DNA of 36,804 nt from Allopontixanthobacter sp041741895 (GTDB taxonomy: Bacteria; Pseudomonadota; Alphaproteobacteria; Sphingomonadales; Sphingomonadaceae), in contig JBGSJO010000129.1 in NCBI GenBank assembly GCA_041741895.1, positions 1 to 36,804 of the forward strand, written 5' to 3'. Positions within the stretch are counted from its first letter, which is position 1. Every line of letters begins with the position of its first letter. Positions 1-7,198 of the stretch are shown here, in pieces. The translations under genes were made by a program, and so were the position numbers. The notes under the pieces were generated by a model. The model did not search any database. It was not told the origin of the DNA and saw only the letters and a program-made list of their open reading frames with translations.

Positions 1-1411
1 CGGATATGCGCAAGCCTTCGCCGCGCTGCAGGACGCGATCCGGGCGGGCGATATCTACCAGGCAAATCTGACCTTTCCGCTGGCGGGCAGCTATCGCGGC
101 GATCCCATCGCGCTGTATGCGGCGCTGCGGCCCGCGGCACAGGCGGGGTACGGCGGCATGGTGTATGACGGCGCGCATTGGCTGCTCAGCCTGTCGCCCG
201 AATTGTTCTTCAGCTTGCGCGGCGGCAGCGCCAAGGTCAAACCGATGAAGGGCACAAGGCCGCGCGGTCGGGATTCCGACTCCGACGCCGCTCTGGCACA
301 GGAATTGGCCGGATCGGTAAAGGACCGGGCCGAAAATCTGATGATCGTCGATCTGATGCGCAATGACCTGTCCCGCGTGGCGGCGGCCGGCAGCGTCCGG
401 GTGGAAGCGCCCTTTGCGGTCGAAACCTATCCCACCGTGCACCAGATGGTATCGACCGTGCGGGCGCAATTGGAGCCCGGCAAGGGCGCGGCCGACCTGA
501 TCCGCGCGATTTTCCCCTGCGGGTCGATCACCGGCGCGCCGAAAATCCACGCGATGGAATTGCTGGACCAGACCGAACGCGACGCGCGCGGCCCCTATTG
601 CGGGGCGATCGGACGGATTGGCCCCGATGGCGACGCTGCTTTCAACGTAGCCATTCGCACACTGCGCCTGACTCCGATCGAAAATAATCAGGGTAGCGCG
701 GTGCTGGGGGTTGGCTCGGCAATTGTTGCCGATAGCAAAGCGATGCCCGAATGGCGCGAATCGATCCTGAAAGGCGGCTTTGCACGCCAGCAGGCCAGCG
801 GGTTCGATTTGATCGAAAGCATGCATTTCGACCCGGAAGCCGGGATGGATCTGCTCGAACTGCATCTTGAAAGGATTAAAGCTAGCGCGGCGGAACTTGG
901 CTTCGCCTTCGACCGCCACCAGACCCGCAACCAGATCCAGGCGCTGTGTTTTGAACTGGAAAGACCGGCAAAGGTGCGCCTGCTGCTCGCGCGCAGCGGC
1001 GCCATCGCGCTGGAGGCGCAGGAACTCGGCGATCCCCCCGCCCAGCCGTTGGAATGCATCGTGCTGCCCCTGCCGGTGGACAACGGCGACTGGCGATTGA
1101 GGCACAAGACCACCGACCGGGGGTTCTATCAGGATGCGCTGGCCGTGGCCCGCAATGACGGCGCGCAGGAAGCGCTGCTGCTTCGCGACGACGGGCTGCT
1201 GACCGAAGGCAGCTGGACCAATATTTTCGTCGAGCGGGACGGCATCCTGCTGACCCCGCCTGCCGAACTGGGTCTGCTGCCCGGAATTTTGCGGCATTCG
1301 CTGATCGAAGCGGGCAAGGCGCGCGAAGTGAATTTGCAGATGGCCGATCTCGAACAGGGATTTCTGCTGGGCAATGCTGTCCGCGGCCTGATGAAAGCGA
1401 AATTGACATGA
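1..1411 (+). CDS. pabBC: Fused aminodeoxychorismate synthase component I / aminodeoxychorismate lyase (5' truncated)
   Basis: The reading frame is open from the window edge (first full codon at base 2), so the N-terminus lies outside. The first part is PabB, which turns chorismate plus ammonia into 4-amino-4-deoxychorismate. It shows GDIYQANLTFPL, the catalytic-lysine motif KPMKGTRPR, DLMRNDLSRV and FPCGSITGAPKI. The last ~190 residues are a class IV aminotransferase-fold lyase of the PabC type, which releases pyruvate to give p-aminobenzoate. It shows the PLP-lysine region HKTTDR and the EGSWTNIF motif. The two halves make one folate-pathway enzyme, a fusion known in many alphaproteobacteria. 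The stop codon overlaps the next start as ATGA at 1408-1411, so translation is probably coupled to the pseudouridine synthase. TrpE is unlikely because a lyase domain follows and the lysine motif is present. Confidence 0.93.
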   Translation, partial: GYAQAFAALQDAIRAGDIYQANLTFPLAGSYRGDPIALYAALRPAAQAGYGGMVYDGAHWLLSLSPELFFSLRGGSAKVKPMKGTRPRGRDSDSDAALAQELAGSVKDRAENLMIVDLMRNDLSRVAAAGSVRVEAPFAVETYPTVHQMVSTVRAQLEPGKGAADLIRAIFPCGSITGAPKIHAMELLDQTERDARGPYCGAIGRIGPDGDAAFNVAIRTLRLTPIENNQGSAVLGVGSAIVADSKAMPEWRESILKGGFARQQASGFDLIESMHFDPEAGMDLLELHLERIKASAAELGFAFDRHQTRNQIQALCFELERPAKVRLLLARSGAIALEAQELGDPPAQPLECIVLPLPVDNGDWRLRHKTTDRGFYQDALAVARNDGAQEALLLRDDGLLTEGSWTNIFVERDGILLTPPAELGLLPGILRHSLIEAGKAREVNLQMADLEQGFLLGNAVRGLMKAKLT

Positions 1412-2100
1412 ATATCCCGATTCTGTTCGAAGATGGCGAAGCGCTGGTGATCGACAAGCCTGCGGGCCTGTCGATCGACCGTCCGCGCAAGGGCGGCGCT
1501 GCGCTGGAGGATCATTTCGAAGACCTGAAGCTGGGGTTCCAGCGCCCGCCCGCCGCCGTCCACCGGCTGGATACCGATACCTCCGGCTGTCTGTTGCTGG
1601 CGCGCAATCCCAAGGCGCACAAACGCTTCGCCAAGGCGTTCGAGGACCGGCTTGTGATCAAGCGCTATCTCGGGATCGTCGCGGGCGAACTGGAGGAGGA
1701 GGCAGGCACCATCGAACTGGCCCTGTCCAAGATCAGCAGCGCCGAAAAAGGCTGGCGGATGATTGCGGCAAAAAAGGGCAAGCCCTCCGTTACCCATTGG
1801 CGTCGGGTCGATGTGCAGGGCGGCAACACTCTGGTGGAATTTCGCCCTGAAACCGGCCGCACGCACCAGATCCGTATCCATGCGGAGGCAGGCCTTGGCA
1901 AGGCCCTGCTGAACGATCCGGTATATGGCCCCACGTCCGGCGAGGAGATGGGCGCGGAGAAATGCGGGGGCCGGACCATGCTGCATGCAGCGGGGCTGAT
2001 TGTTCCGCGCGAAGGAAAACCCGCCATTACTGCCACCGCGCCGATGCCGGCGGATTTCATCCGCCTCGGTTTTGCAGATTCAGCCCCCATCGATGTCTGA
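1408..2100 (+). CDS. RluA-family RNA pseudouridine synthase
   Basis: This 230-residue protein isomerises uridine to pseudouridine in rRNA or tRNA. The catalytic motif HRLDTDTSG lies near residue 53 and its aspartate is the nucleophile of the family. The downstream conserved block TGRTHQIRIH and the PVYG motif are also present. There is no N-terminal S4 RNA-binding domain, so it resembles the short RluA/TruC-like members rather than RluC or RluD. The target uridine cannot be read from sequence. The start at 1408 overlaps the pabBC stop by 4 bases, and the 3' end overlaps the arfB start. Confidence 0.92.
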   Translation: MNIPILFEDGEALVIDKPAGLSIDRPRKGGAALEDHFEDLKLGFQRPPAAVHRLDTDTSGCLLLARNPKAHKRFAKAFEDRLVIKRYLGIVAGELEEEAGTIELALSKISSAEKGWRMIAAKKGKPSVTHWRRVDVQGGNTLVEFRPETGRTHQIRIHAEAGLGKALLNDPVYGPTSGEEMGAEKCGGRTMLHAAGLIVPREGKPAITATAPMPADFIRLGFADSAPIDV

Positions 2101-2497
2101 CATCGTCCCCCGCGCCATGGCATTGATGGAAGAAAGTTTCATCGCTTCCTCCGGCCCGGGCGGACAGAATGTGAACAAGGTGGCGACGGCGGTGCAAGTG
2201 CGGCTGGACGTATTCGCCCTGCGGCTGGAACCGGCCATTTTCAACCGGCTGAAGACACTTGCGGGCAGCCGGATGACCTCTAGGGGGGAAATCATCCTGA
2301 CCGCGCGCAGTTACCGCACCCAGGAAGCGAATCGTGAAGATGCGCGCAAACGGATCACCGAATTGCTCGAGGAAGCGCAGCGCGCACCGCAGGTCCGGAA
2401 AAAAAGCCGGGTCAACCGAATCAACAAGGAAGCGCGGATCAAGGGCAAGAAGAACCGCGGCACAGTGAAGGCAAATCGCGGAAAGGTAGAATGGTGA
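2093..2497 (+). CDS. arfB: Alternative ribosome-rescue factor / peptidyl-tRNA hydrolase ArfB
   Basis: A 134-residue protein with a release-factor-like catalytic domain. The GGQ motif sits in SSGPGGQNVNKVA at residues 19-32 and drives peptidyl-tRNA hydrolysis on stalled ribosomes. It lacks the codon-recognition domains of RF1/RF2. It has the long basic C-terminal tail expected of ArfB (YaeJ), rich in Lys and Arg from about residue 103, which in the family enters the empty mRNA channel. The frame is open upstream to 2000, but ATG 2093 fits the family length and overlaps the end of the pseudouridine synthase gene (ATG 2093, upstream stop TGA 2098-2100), suggesting coupled translation. Confidence 0.92.
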   Translation: MSDIVPRAMALMEESFIASSGPGGQNVNKVATAVQVRLDVFALRLEPAIFNRLKTLAGSRMTSRGEIILTARSYRTQEANREDARKRITELLEEAQRAPQVRKKSRVNRINKEARIKGKKNRGTVKANRGKVEW

Positions 2498-2679
2498 GGG
2501 CCGCGATCAGTCCGTATGGCCGGGCTGCCAGCCCATCCGAACCTGCTTGACTTTTTGCAGCCCCTACCCCAATGGCCGCGACTTGAACGGCGGCGATCCC
2601 CACTTTCGGGCGCGTCGCCTGTTGTATTTTCGGGCCTTCGGACAGTTTCGGCGGACCCAGCGCATATTAGGAAACCGCC

Positions 2680-2847
2680 ATGGCGAAATCTGCAACTGTA
2701 AAGATCAAGCTGGTCTCGACCGCTGACACCGGCTTCTATTACACCACCAAGAAGAATCCTCGGAACATCACCGAGAAGATGACGTTTCGCAAATACGATC
2801 CCGTCGTGCGCAAGCATGTCGAGTTCAAGGAAGCGAAGATCAAGTAA
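2680..2847 (+). CDS. rpmG: 50S ribosomal protein L33
   Basis: A 55-codon gene that translates to MAKSATVKIKLVSTADTGFY followed by YTTKKNPRNITEKM and ends HVEFKEAKIK, the full length and sequence pattern of bacterial L33. None of the zinc-binding cysteine pairs of the C+ paralogue is present, so this is the zinc-independent (C-) form. It stands alone between arfB and lolA. The 182 bases upstream contain a CTTGAC hexamer (2548-2553) that could serve as a -35 element, but no convincing -10 was found. Confidence 0.95.
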   Translation: MAKSATVKIKLVSTADTGFYYTTKKNPRNITEKMTFRKYDPVVRKHVEFKEAKIK

Positions 2848-2911
2848 GCTGAATTTCCGGCAGCGGATCAATTCACTGGACGTTCAACGCTTCGCTGTCA
2901 GTTGCCGGAGC

Positions 2912-3589
2912 ATGAACATTACAACCTCGACTTTTCGTCTATCGCCACCACGCAAACTCTGGCGCACCGCACTCGCGGGCGCTGTTGCCTTTGCCGTGCC
3001 CGCAGCCATGCTTGCCCCCGCCGCGCCGGTAGCCGCCGCACAGAGCGAGCTCAACAATGCCGTCGCGGCGATCCGGGGTATTTCGACCTTGAAGGCCGAT
3101 TTCGTCCAGACCGACCGGCAGGGCCGGGCAGTAACCGGCATCATGACACTGAAACGCCCCGGCAAGATCCGCTTCGAATACCAAAAAGACGTCAATATGC
3201 TGATCGTTTCGAACGGCAAATCGCTGACGATGGTCGATTACGATGTGAAGCAGGTGCAACGCTGGCCGATCAAGGATTCCCCGCTCGGCGCACTGCTCGA
3301 TCCGAACCGCGACATTGCCAAATATGGCAAATTGATCCCGACCGGCAATCCGAATGTCATCAGCATTGAAGTGCGCGATCCAAAGCGCCCCGAATATGGT
3401 GTAATCACCATGATTTTCGTCCGCAATGCCTCGGCGCCCGGCGGTTGGCAGCTGACCAATTGGGTCGCGCTCGATTCGCAGAACAACCGGACCACGGTAA
3501 AGCTGCGGAATCACAAATATGGTCTGGCGGTGAGCGAAAAAAGCTTCACCTATGATGATCCGCGCAAATCGTCTCGTCGCCCTCGATAA
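2912..3589 (+). CDS. lolA: Periplasmic outer-membrane lipoprotein carrier LolA
   Basis: A 225-residue exported protein. Residues 1-40 form a signal peptide with a basic start and a long hydrophobic stretch (ALAGAVAFAVPAAMLAPAAP), with probable cleavage after VAAA. The mature part has the LolA pattern: IRGISTLKADFVQTDRQGR, then MTLKRPGKIRFEYQ and the hydrophobic beta-barrel strands. LolA ferries lipoproteins from LolCDE to the outer membrane. The frame is open further upstream, but ATG 2912 places the signal peptide correctly. The only GGAG (2907-2910) sits one base from the ATG, so the ribosome-binding site is poor and the exact start is less certain than the identity. Confidence 0.9.
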   Translation: MNITTSTFRLSPPRKLWRTALAGAVAFAVPAAMLAPAAPVAAAQSELNNAVAAIRGISTLKADFVQTDRQGRAVTGIMTLKRPGKIRFEYQKDVNMLIVSNGKSLTMVDYDVKQVQRWPIKDSPLGALLDPNRDIAKYGKLIPTGNPNVISIEVRDPKRPEYGVITMIFVRNASAPGGWQLTNWVALDSQNNRTTVKLRNHKYGLAVSEKSFTYDDPRKSSRRPR

Positions 3590-3623
3590 ACGCCTGACCG
3601 ATGCTACGTTGTATAAATACGAC

Positions 3624-3801
3624 AGGACGCCGTCGTTTGTTCATTGGCCAGAAAGCCAAAAAGGGTTAGTTTACGAATACGAGGTGGCTAACGGCAGGTT
3701 TCCCCCCTGTTGTCCTGCCGTTATCAAGGCCGCTCTCGTACAAGCGTGACGAACGCTAATAGGAAACCCTCGCGCCAATGCCCCCGGCGCGGGGGTTTTT
3801 T
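3624..3801 (+). ncRNA. Candidate structured small RNA downstream of lolA
   Basis: This gene-free stretch folds by eye into several hairpins ending at a strong terminator. A closing stem pairs CGTCGTTTG (3631-3639) with 3741-3751 around a 2-base bulge. Inside it are TTGGC/GCCAA (3644-3648 with 3655-3659), GTTAG/CTAAC (3665-3669 with 3688-3692) and GGCAGG/CCTGCC (3693-3698 with 3714-3719). The last carries a 15-base loop, TTTCCCCCCTGTTGT, that looks able to pair with Shine-Dalgarno sequences. A TATAAAT lies at 3612-3618, near where a -10 element would be expected. The C-rich loop recalls the UUUCCUCCCU motif of the SuhB/mmgR-type alphaproteobacterial sRNAs, but I cannot assign a family. The 5' end is an estimate. 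Confidence 0.5.
3764..3801 (+). terminator. Strong intrinsic terminator
   Basis: A 13-bp stem pairs 3764-3776 (AAACCCTCGCGCC) with 3786-3798 (GGCGCGGGGGTTT) with one G-T wobble and a 9-base loop, followed by six T residues at 3796-3801. It ends the candidate small RNA and any lolA read-through. A smaller CCCCC/GGGGG hairpin is an alternative fold. From 3802 to 3985 I see no further feature before xth. Confidence 0.88.
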
Positions 3802-3985
3802 ATCGGGATTATGATTTCTCTCGCGGCCTGTTCGCTGCGCGAACGCCTCCGAGGGAGGGGCGGCCTGACCGGCCGTCGCGCAGTCGCGCTCTGGCTGCCG
3901 CGACTTTAAGCCGGTCAAACGATCAGCCAATCAGATAGACCCAAACCAATAGACACGGCCGCAGCGGCACCCTATCCCCGCGCGC

Positions 3986-4780
3986 ATGATCAAGATCGCT
4001 ACGTGGAATATCAATTCGGTCCGTTTGCGGATGCCGATCGTGGAACGGTTCCTGGCCGAGCAGGCGCCCGATGTCCTGTGCCTGCAGGAAATCAAGACCG
4101 TTGCAGAACTATTCCCTTACGATGCATTCCACGCGCTGGGTTATCCCCACCACGCGGTGCACGGGCAGAAGGGTTATCACGGGGTCGCCACGGTCAGCCG
4201 GATTCCGCTGAAGGAAGTGACCCGCAACGATTGGCAGGATAATGGCGAGGCGCGCCACGTCGGGGTAGAATTGCTCGGTCCGGGCCGGGGGATGCTGCTG
4301 GAAAATGTCTATGTCCCCGCTGGCGGCGATATTCCCGACCGCGCCCAGAACAGCAAATTTGGCCAAAAACTCGATTTCCTCGAACGGATGACGCGCTGGG
4401 CCGAAACTGTTTCCGGCCCGACCATGATCGTCGGTGATTTCAACATCGCCCCGCTGGAAAGCGATGTGTGGAACCACAAGCAATTGCTGAAAGTGGTCAG
4501 CCATACCCCGCTGGAGGTCGAGACCCTCAAGCGGTTTCAGGACGCGCATGGCTGGGTCGATGTCGGCCGCCAGCATATCAAGGACCCGGAACGCTATTTC
4601 AGCTGGTGGAGCTACCGCTCGAAGGACTGGCGGGTCAATGATCGCGGGCGCAGGCTCGACCATATGTGGGCCAGCCCCGATCTGGCGGCGACATCAGTGG
4701 GCCACTTTGTTTACGAGGATTGCCGCGACTGGGAAAAGCCGTCCGACCATGTCCCCTTGGTGACGGAGTTCGAACTCTGA
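3986..4780 (+). CDS. xth: Exodeoxyribonuclease III
   Basis: A 264-residue endonuclease/exonuclease/phosphatase-fold protein that cuts DNA at abasic sites and degrades 3' ends in base-excision repair. The N-terminus MIKIATWNINSVRLR and the metal-binding glutamate in LCLQEIKT are classic. Later come VGDFNIAP and the C-terminal catalytic blocks RRLDHMWAS and SDHVPLV. Its length matches E. coli ExoIII (268). ATG 3986 is the natural start because MIKIATWN is the family N-terminus. The 3' end abuts or overlaps the beginning of ribA. Confidence 0.95.
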   Translation: MIKIATWNINSVRLRMPIVERFLAEQAPDVLCLQEIKTVAELFPYDAFHALGYPHHAVHGQKGYHGVATVSRIPLKEVTRNDWQDNGEARHVGVELLGPGRGMLLENVYVPAGGDIPDRAQNSKFGQKLDFLERMTRWAETVSGPTMIVGDFNIAPLESDVWNHKQLLKVVSHTPLEVETLKRFQDAHGWVDVGRQHIKDPERYFSWWSYRSKDWRVNDRGRRLDHMWASPDLAATSVGHFVYEDCRDWEKPSDHVPLVTEFEL

Positions 4781-4815
4781 GCGGAGCGCCGCCTTCTCCC
4801 TCTCCCGCACGCCGG

Positions 4816-5853
4816 GTGGCACAGGCGATCGACGCTTTGCGCCACGGCTGGCCGCTGCAAATGATTGGCGGGCCGGTGCTGCTGCCGGTGGAGACCGCGG
4901 CTTCTGCCAGGGCCGAAGGCGCGCAGATGCTGATTTCGTCAGCCCGCGCCGCGACCCTCAAACTGATCAACCAACGCGAAGCCGCTGCACCGCATGCGCC
5001 GGTGCTGATCCACGGGGCAGAGAGGTTTACCCTCACCTCCGCGCGCCCGATCGGCGATCCTGCGCTGGATCTGGCGAGCCCGCTGAAGGGACCGTTCCGG
5101 GCCGAAACCATTGACTGGCCGGACGAAGCGGAGGCCGCACTGGAACTGGCAAGGCTGGCCGGAATCCTGCCCGCCTTCCTGGTTGACCCGGAACATGCGG
5201 GCGAAGCGCAGCCGGTAGCGGCGAGCGATCTAGCGCAGTGGGCCGATCCGGCAAAACTGGCCATTGCCACTCGCGCCCACCTGCCGATTGCGGCCTGTGA
5301 AAATGCGGAAATCGTTGCCTTTCGCAGCATGGACGATACCCGCGAACATGTCGCACTGGTGATCGGAACACAGATGTCGGACCGGGCGCCACTGGTCCGG
5401 CTACATTCCGAATGCCTTACCGGTGATATTCTCGGCAGCCTGAAATGCGATTGCGGCCCGCAACTGGATGCCGCGCTGGCGGCCATGGCGCAGGAAGCGC
5501 GCGGCGGCGGATGGGGCGTGCTGCTGTATATGCGGCAGGAAGGGCGGGGGATCGGGCTGGTCAACAAACTGCGTGCCTACCGCCTGCAGGATCAGGGCTT
5601 CGATACGGTCGATGCCAACCAGCGGCTGGGCCTGCCTGACGAATCCCGGGATTTCGGCACCGCCGCGCGGATGCTGGAACTGCTCGGCGTGCGCGATATA
5701 CGGCTGATGACCAACAATCTGCGCAAGGTCGTCGCGCTCGAAGATGCCGGTGTCCGGGTCACCGAACGTGTGCAGCATCAATTGCCCGCCAACCCGCACA
5801 ACGCCCGTTACCTTGATACCAAGCGTGACCGCTCAGGCCATTTGCTGGACTAG
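4816..5853 (+). CDS. ribA: GTP cyclohydrolase II (riboflavin biosynthesis)
   Basis: This enzyme opens GTP to give formate, pyrophosphate and the first riboflavin intermediate. The zinc ligands are in HSECLTGDILGSLKCDCG (Cys-X10-Cys-X-Cys), followed by RQEGRGIGLVNKLRAYRLQD and DFGTAARMLELLGV, all typical RibA. About 165 residues precede the catalytic domain and look like the divergent N-terminal extension common in alphaproteobacterial RibA; the RibB active site is not recognisable. The start is uncertain. GTG 4816 begins the conserved AQAIDALRHGWPL stretch. The frame stays open back to ATG 4666 inside xth. CTG 4777 has a well-spaced GGAG (4765-4768) and would overlap the xth stop, but CTG starts are rare. 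Confidence 0.88.
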   Translation: MAQAIDALRHGWPLQMIGGPVLLPVETAASARAEGAQMLISSARAATLKLINQREAAAPHAPVLIHGAERFTLTSARPIGDPALDLASPLKGPFRAETIDWPDEAEAALELARLAGILPAFLVDPEHAGEAQPVAASDLAQWADPAKLAIATRAHLPIAACENAEIVAFRSMDDTREHVALVIGTQMSDRAPLVRLHSECLTGDILGSLKCDCGPQLDAALAAMAQEARGGGWGVLLYMRQEGRGIGLVNKLRAYRLQDQGFDTVDANQRLGLPDESRDFGTAARMLELLGVRDIRLMTNNLRKVVALEDAGVRVTERVQHQLPANPHNARYLDTKRDRSGHLLD

Positions 5854-5953
5854 AGCGGGCTGCGTTAAATCTGACGCACGTCGCCCGCTAATCTTAGTTA
5901 TCGCATCGTAAAAAGCTGAAAACCGGTTACCACTTTTTAGCACGATGCTCTAG
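5850..5953. repeat. RIME/BMP-like mosaic palindromic repeat between convergent genes
   Basis: A ~104-bp element bounded by inverted CTAGAGC (5850-5856) and GCTCTAG (5947-5953). The left hairpin pairs AGCGGGC (5854-5860) and TGCGT (5861-5865) with ACGCA (5874-5878) and GCCCGCT (5883-5889). The right hairpin pairs GCATCGT (5903-5909) and AAAAAG (5910-5915) with CTTTTT (5933-5938) and ACGATGC (5942-5948) around a central AACCGGTT. The reverse strand, with AAAAGTGG, AACCGGTTTTC and GCTCTAG ends, closely resembles the mosaic intergenic elements (RIME, BMP) known from Rhizobiales. Both the ribA stop (TAG 5851-5853) and the psd stop (5950-5952, reverse) lie inside the terminal repeats. It probably also ends transcription from both sides. 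Confidence 0.72.
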
Positions 5954-6807
5954 TCTGGCACGATTTTCCGGGCCAGAGCCTGCCCCATGCGGACCGTGTC
6001 CAGCGGTTTGAACCCGTCCAGCCATTCGATCTTGCCAGGCTCGAACAGCAAGATCACGGTCGATCCCAGTAGGAACCGGCCCATTTCCGCCCCCGCTTCC
6101 AATCGCGGCGCCTGTTCCCGCGAATAATCGGTGCGGATCACCTGCTTGCCGTGGGGCTTGACCAGGCCCGACCACACCGTCTCGATGCTGGCGACGATCA
6201 TCGCGCCTACCATCACGCTGGCCACCGCGCCCCGGGCAGTATCGAAGATGCAGGCCAGCCGCTCGTTGCGGGCGAACAGGCGGGGCACGGCGGCGGCAGT
6301 CGTAGTGTTTACGGAAAACAGATCACCGGGAATATAGGTGGTTTGGCGCAGCTTTCCCGCTGCGGGCATATGGACCCGGTGATAATCGCTGGGTGACAGG
6401 TAGATGGTAATGAAATGACCGCGGTCGAACCGGGCCGCCAACGCTGCATCGCCGCCGAGCAGCTCTGCGGCGGTATAGCTCTGGCCCTTGGCCTGCAGGA
6501 TGCGGCCATCTTCGATCCGCCCCAATTGGCTGATCGCGCCGTCCGCCGGGCACAGGATATGCTCGCCGCCAACGGCCAGCGGCCGCGCGCCGGGTTTCAG
6601 CGCGCGGGTGAAAAAATCGTTGAAACACGAATAGTAGCTGGCGGGTCGCTCAGCCTGGTCCATGTCGACATCATAGGCCCGGATGAAGCGGCGGATCAGC
6701 ATATCCCTCAGCCACGGGATCCTGCTATTCGCCAGCGATCCGGCCATGCGTGACAAGATATGTTGCGGCGCAAGATGCTGCAGCCAGACGAACGGGCTAT
6801 TGGCCAT
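5950..6807 (-). CDS. psd: Phosphatidylserine decarboxylase proenzyme
   Basis: A 285-residue membrane-associated enzyme that makes phosphatidylethanolamine from phosphatidylserine. The self-cleavage site is LGST at residues 247-250, where Ser249 becomes the pyruvoyl group. The self-processing triad is completed by the aspartate in CPADG (Asp89) and the histidines in SPSDYHRVHMP (143 and 146). This is the E. coli-like type, slightly short at the N-terminus. I chose the ATG at 6807 because AGGA lies seven bases upstream; the frame opens a further 16 codons to 6855 without a better site. The last codon and stop fall in the palindromic repeat shared with ribA. Confidence 0.94.
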   Translation of the reverse strand: MANSPFVWLQHLAPQHILSRMAGSLANSRIPWLRDMLIRRFIRAYDVDMDQAERPASYYSCFNDFFTRALKPGARPLAVGGEHILCPADGAISQLGRIEDGRILQAKGQSYTAAELLGGDAALAARFDRGHFITIYLSPSDYHRVHMPAAGKLRQTTYIPGDLFSVNTTTAAAVPRLFARNERLACIFDTARGAVASVMVGAMIVASIETVWSGLVKPHGKQVIRTDYSREQAPRLEAGAEMGRFLLGSTVILLFEPGKIEWLDGFKPLDTVRMGQALARKIVPD

Positions 6808-6882
6808 GAAATTTCCTGATCTTGGGGCCGGATCGATCCCGATGCCGCGGTTCAAGCGCCCTAGCCGGTCATCTTTGCCGGA

Positions 6883-7146
6883 TCAACGCAGCTGGCTATC
6901 CTTGCTGCCGCGGCGATTGAAGGTCGAATGGCGCACCGCGCTGTCACGAGCTGACTGACAGGCAACGCAGGTCCGGATGCCAGGCAGGGCCGCCCGCCGC
7001 TTCGGCGGAATTGCTTCGCCGCATTCGTCGCAATATTCCGGACTTTCTCCAACCGGAATGCGCGACCTTGCGGCCTTGACTGCATCGCTCACCGTATCAT
7101 CGATTTGATCCTGAACCGCGCCATCGCGCGCCCAACCGCCAGCCAT
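6883..7146 (-). CDS. DksA/TraR-family C4-type zinc-finger protein
   Basis: An 87-residue protein with the DksA/TraR zinc finger: YCDECGEAIPPKRR at residues 38-51 and RTCVACQ at 58-64 supply the four cysteines. It is much shorter than DksA and lacks its long coiled-coil arm, so it belongs with the small TraR/YbiI-like members. Some of these bind RNA polymerase through the secondary channel; whether this one does is unknown. AAGGAG seven bases upstream of ATG 7146 supports the start. It lies upstream of psd on the same strand with a 75-base gap. Confidence 0.88.
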   Translation of the reverse strand: MAGGWARDGAVQDQIDDTVSDAVKAARSRIPVGESPEYCDECGEAIPPKRRAALPGIRTCVACQSARDSAVRHSTFNRRGSKDSQLR

Positions 7147-7198
7147 TTGCCTGCTCCTTCACAGACATAATCCAGCGGCGGGGCCAATTGTTCCGAAG

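Noticed and set aside
3552..3749. 65-codon ORF overlapping the lolA 3' end and the hairpin region
   Set aside because: It starts out of frame inside lolA, has no ribosome-binding site or known similarity, and runs through the stems of the candidate small RNA.
4774..4815. Frameshift or fusion between xth and ribA
   Set aside because: Both proteins are complete by motif and length. The apparent overlap comes only from the uncertain ribA start.
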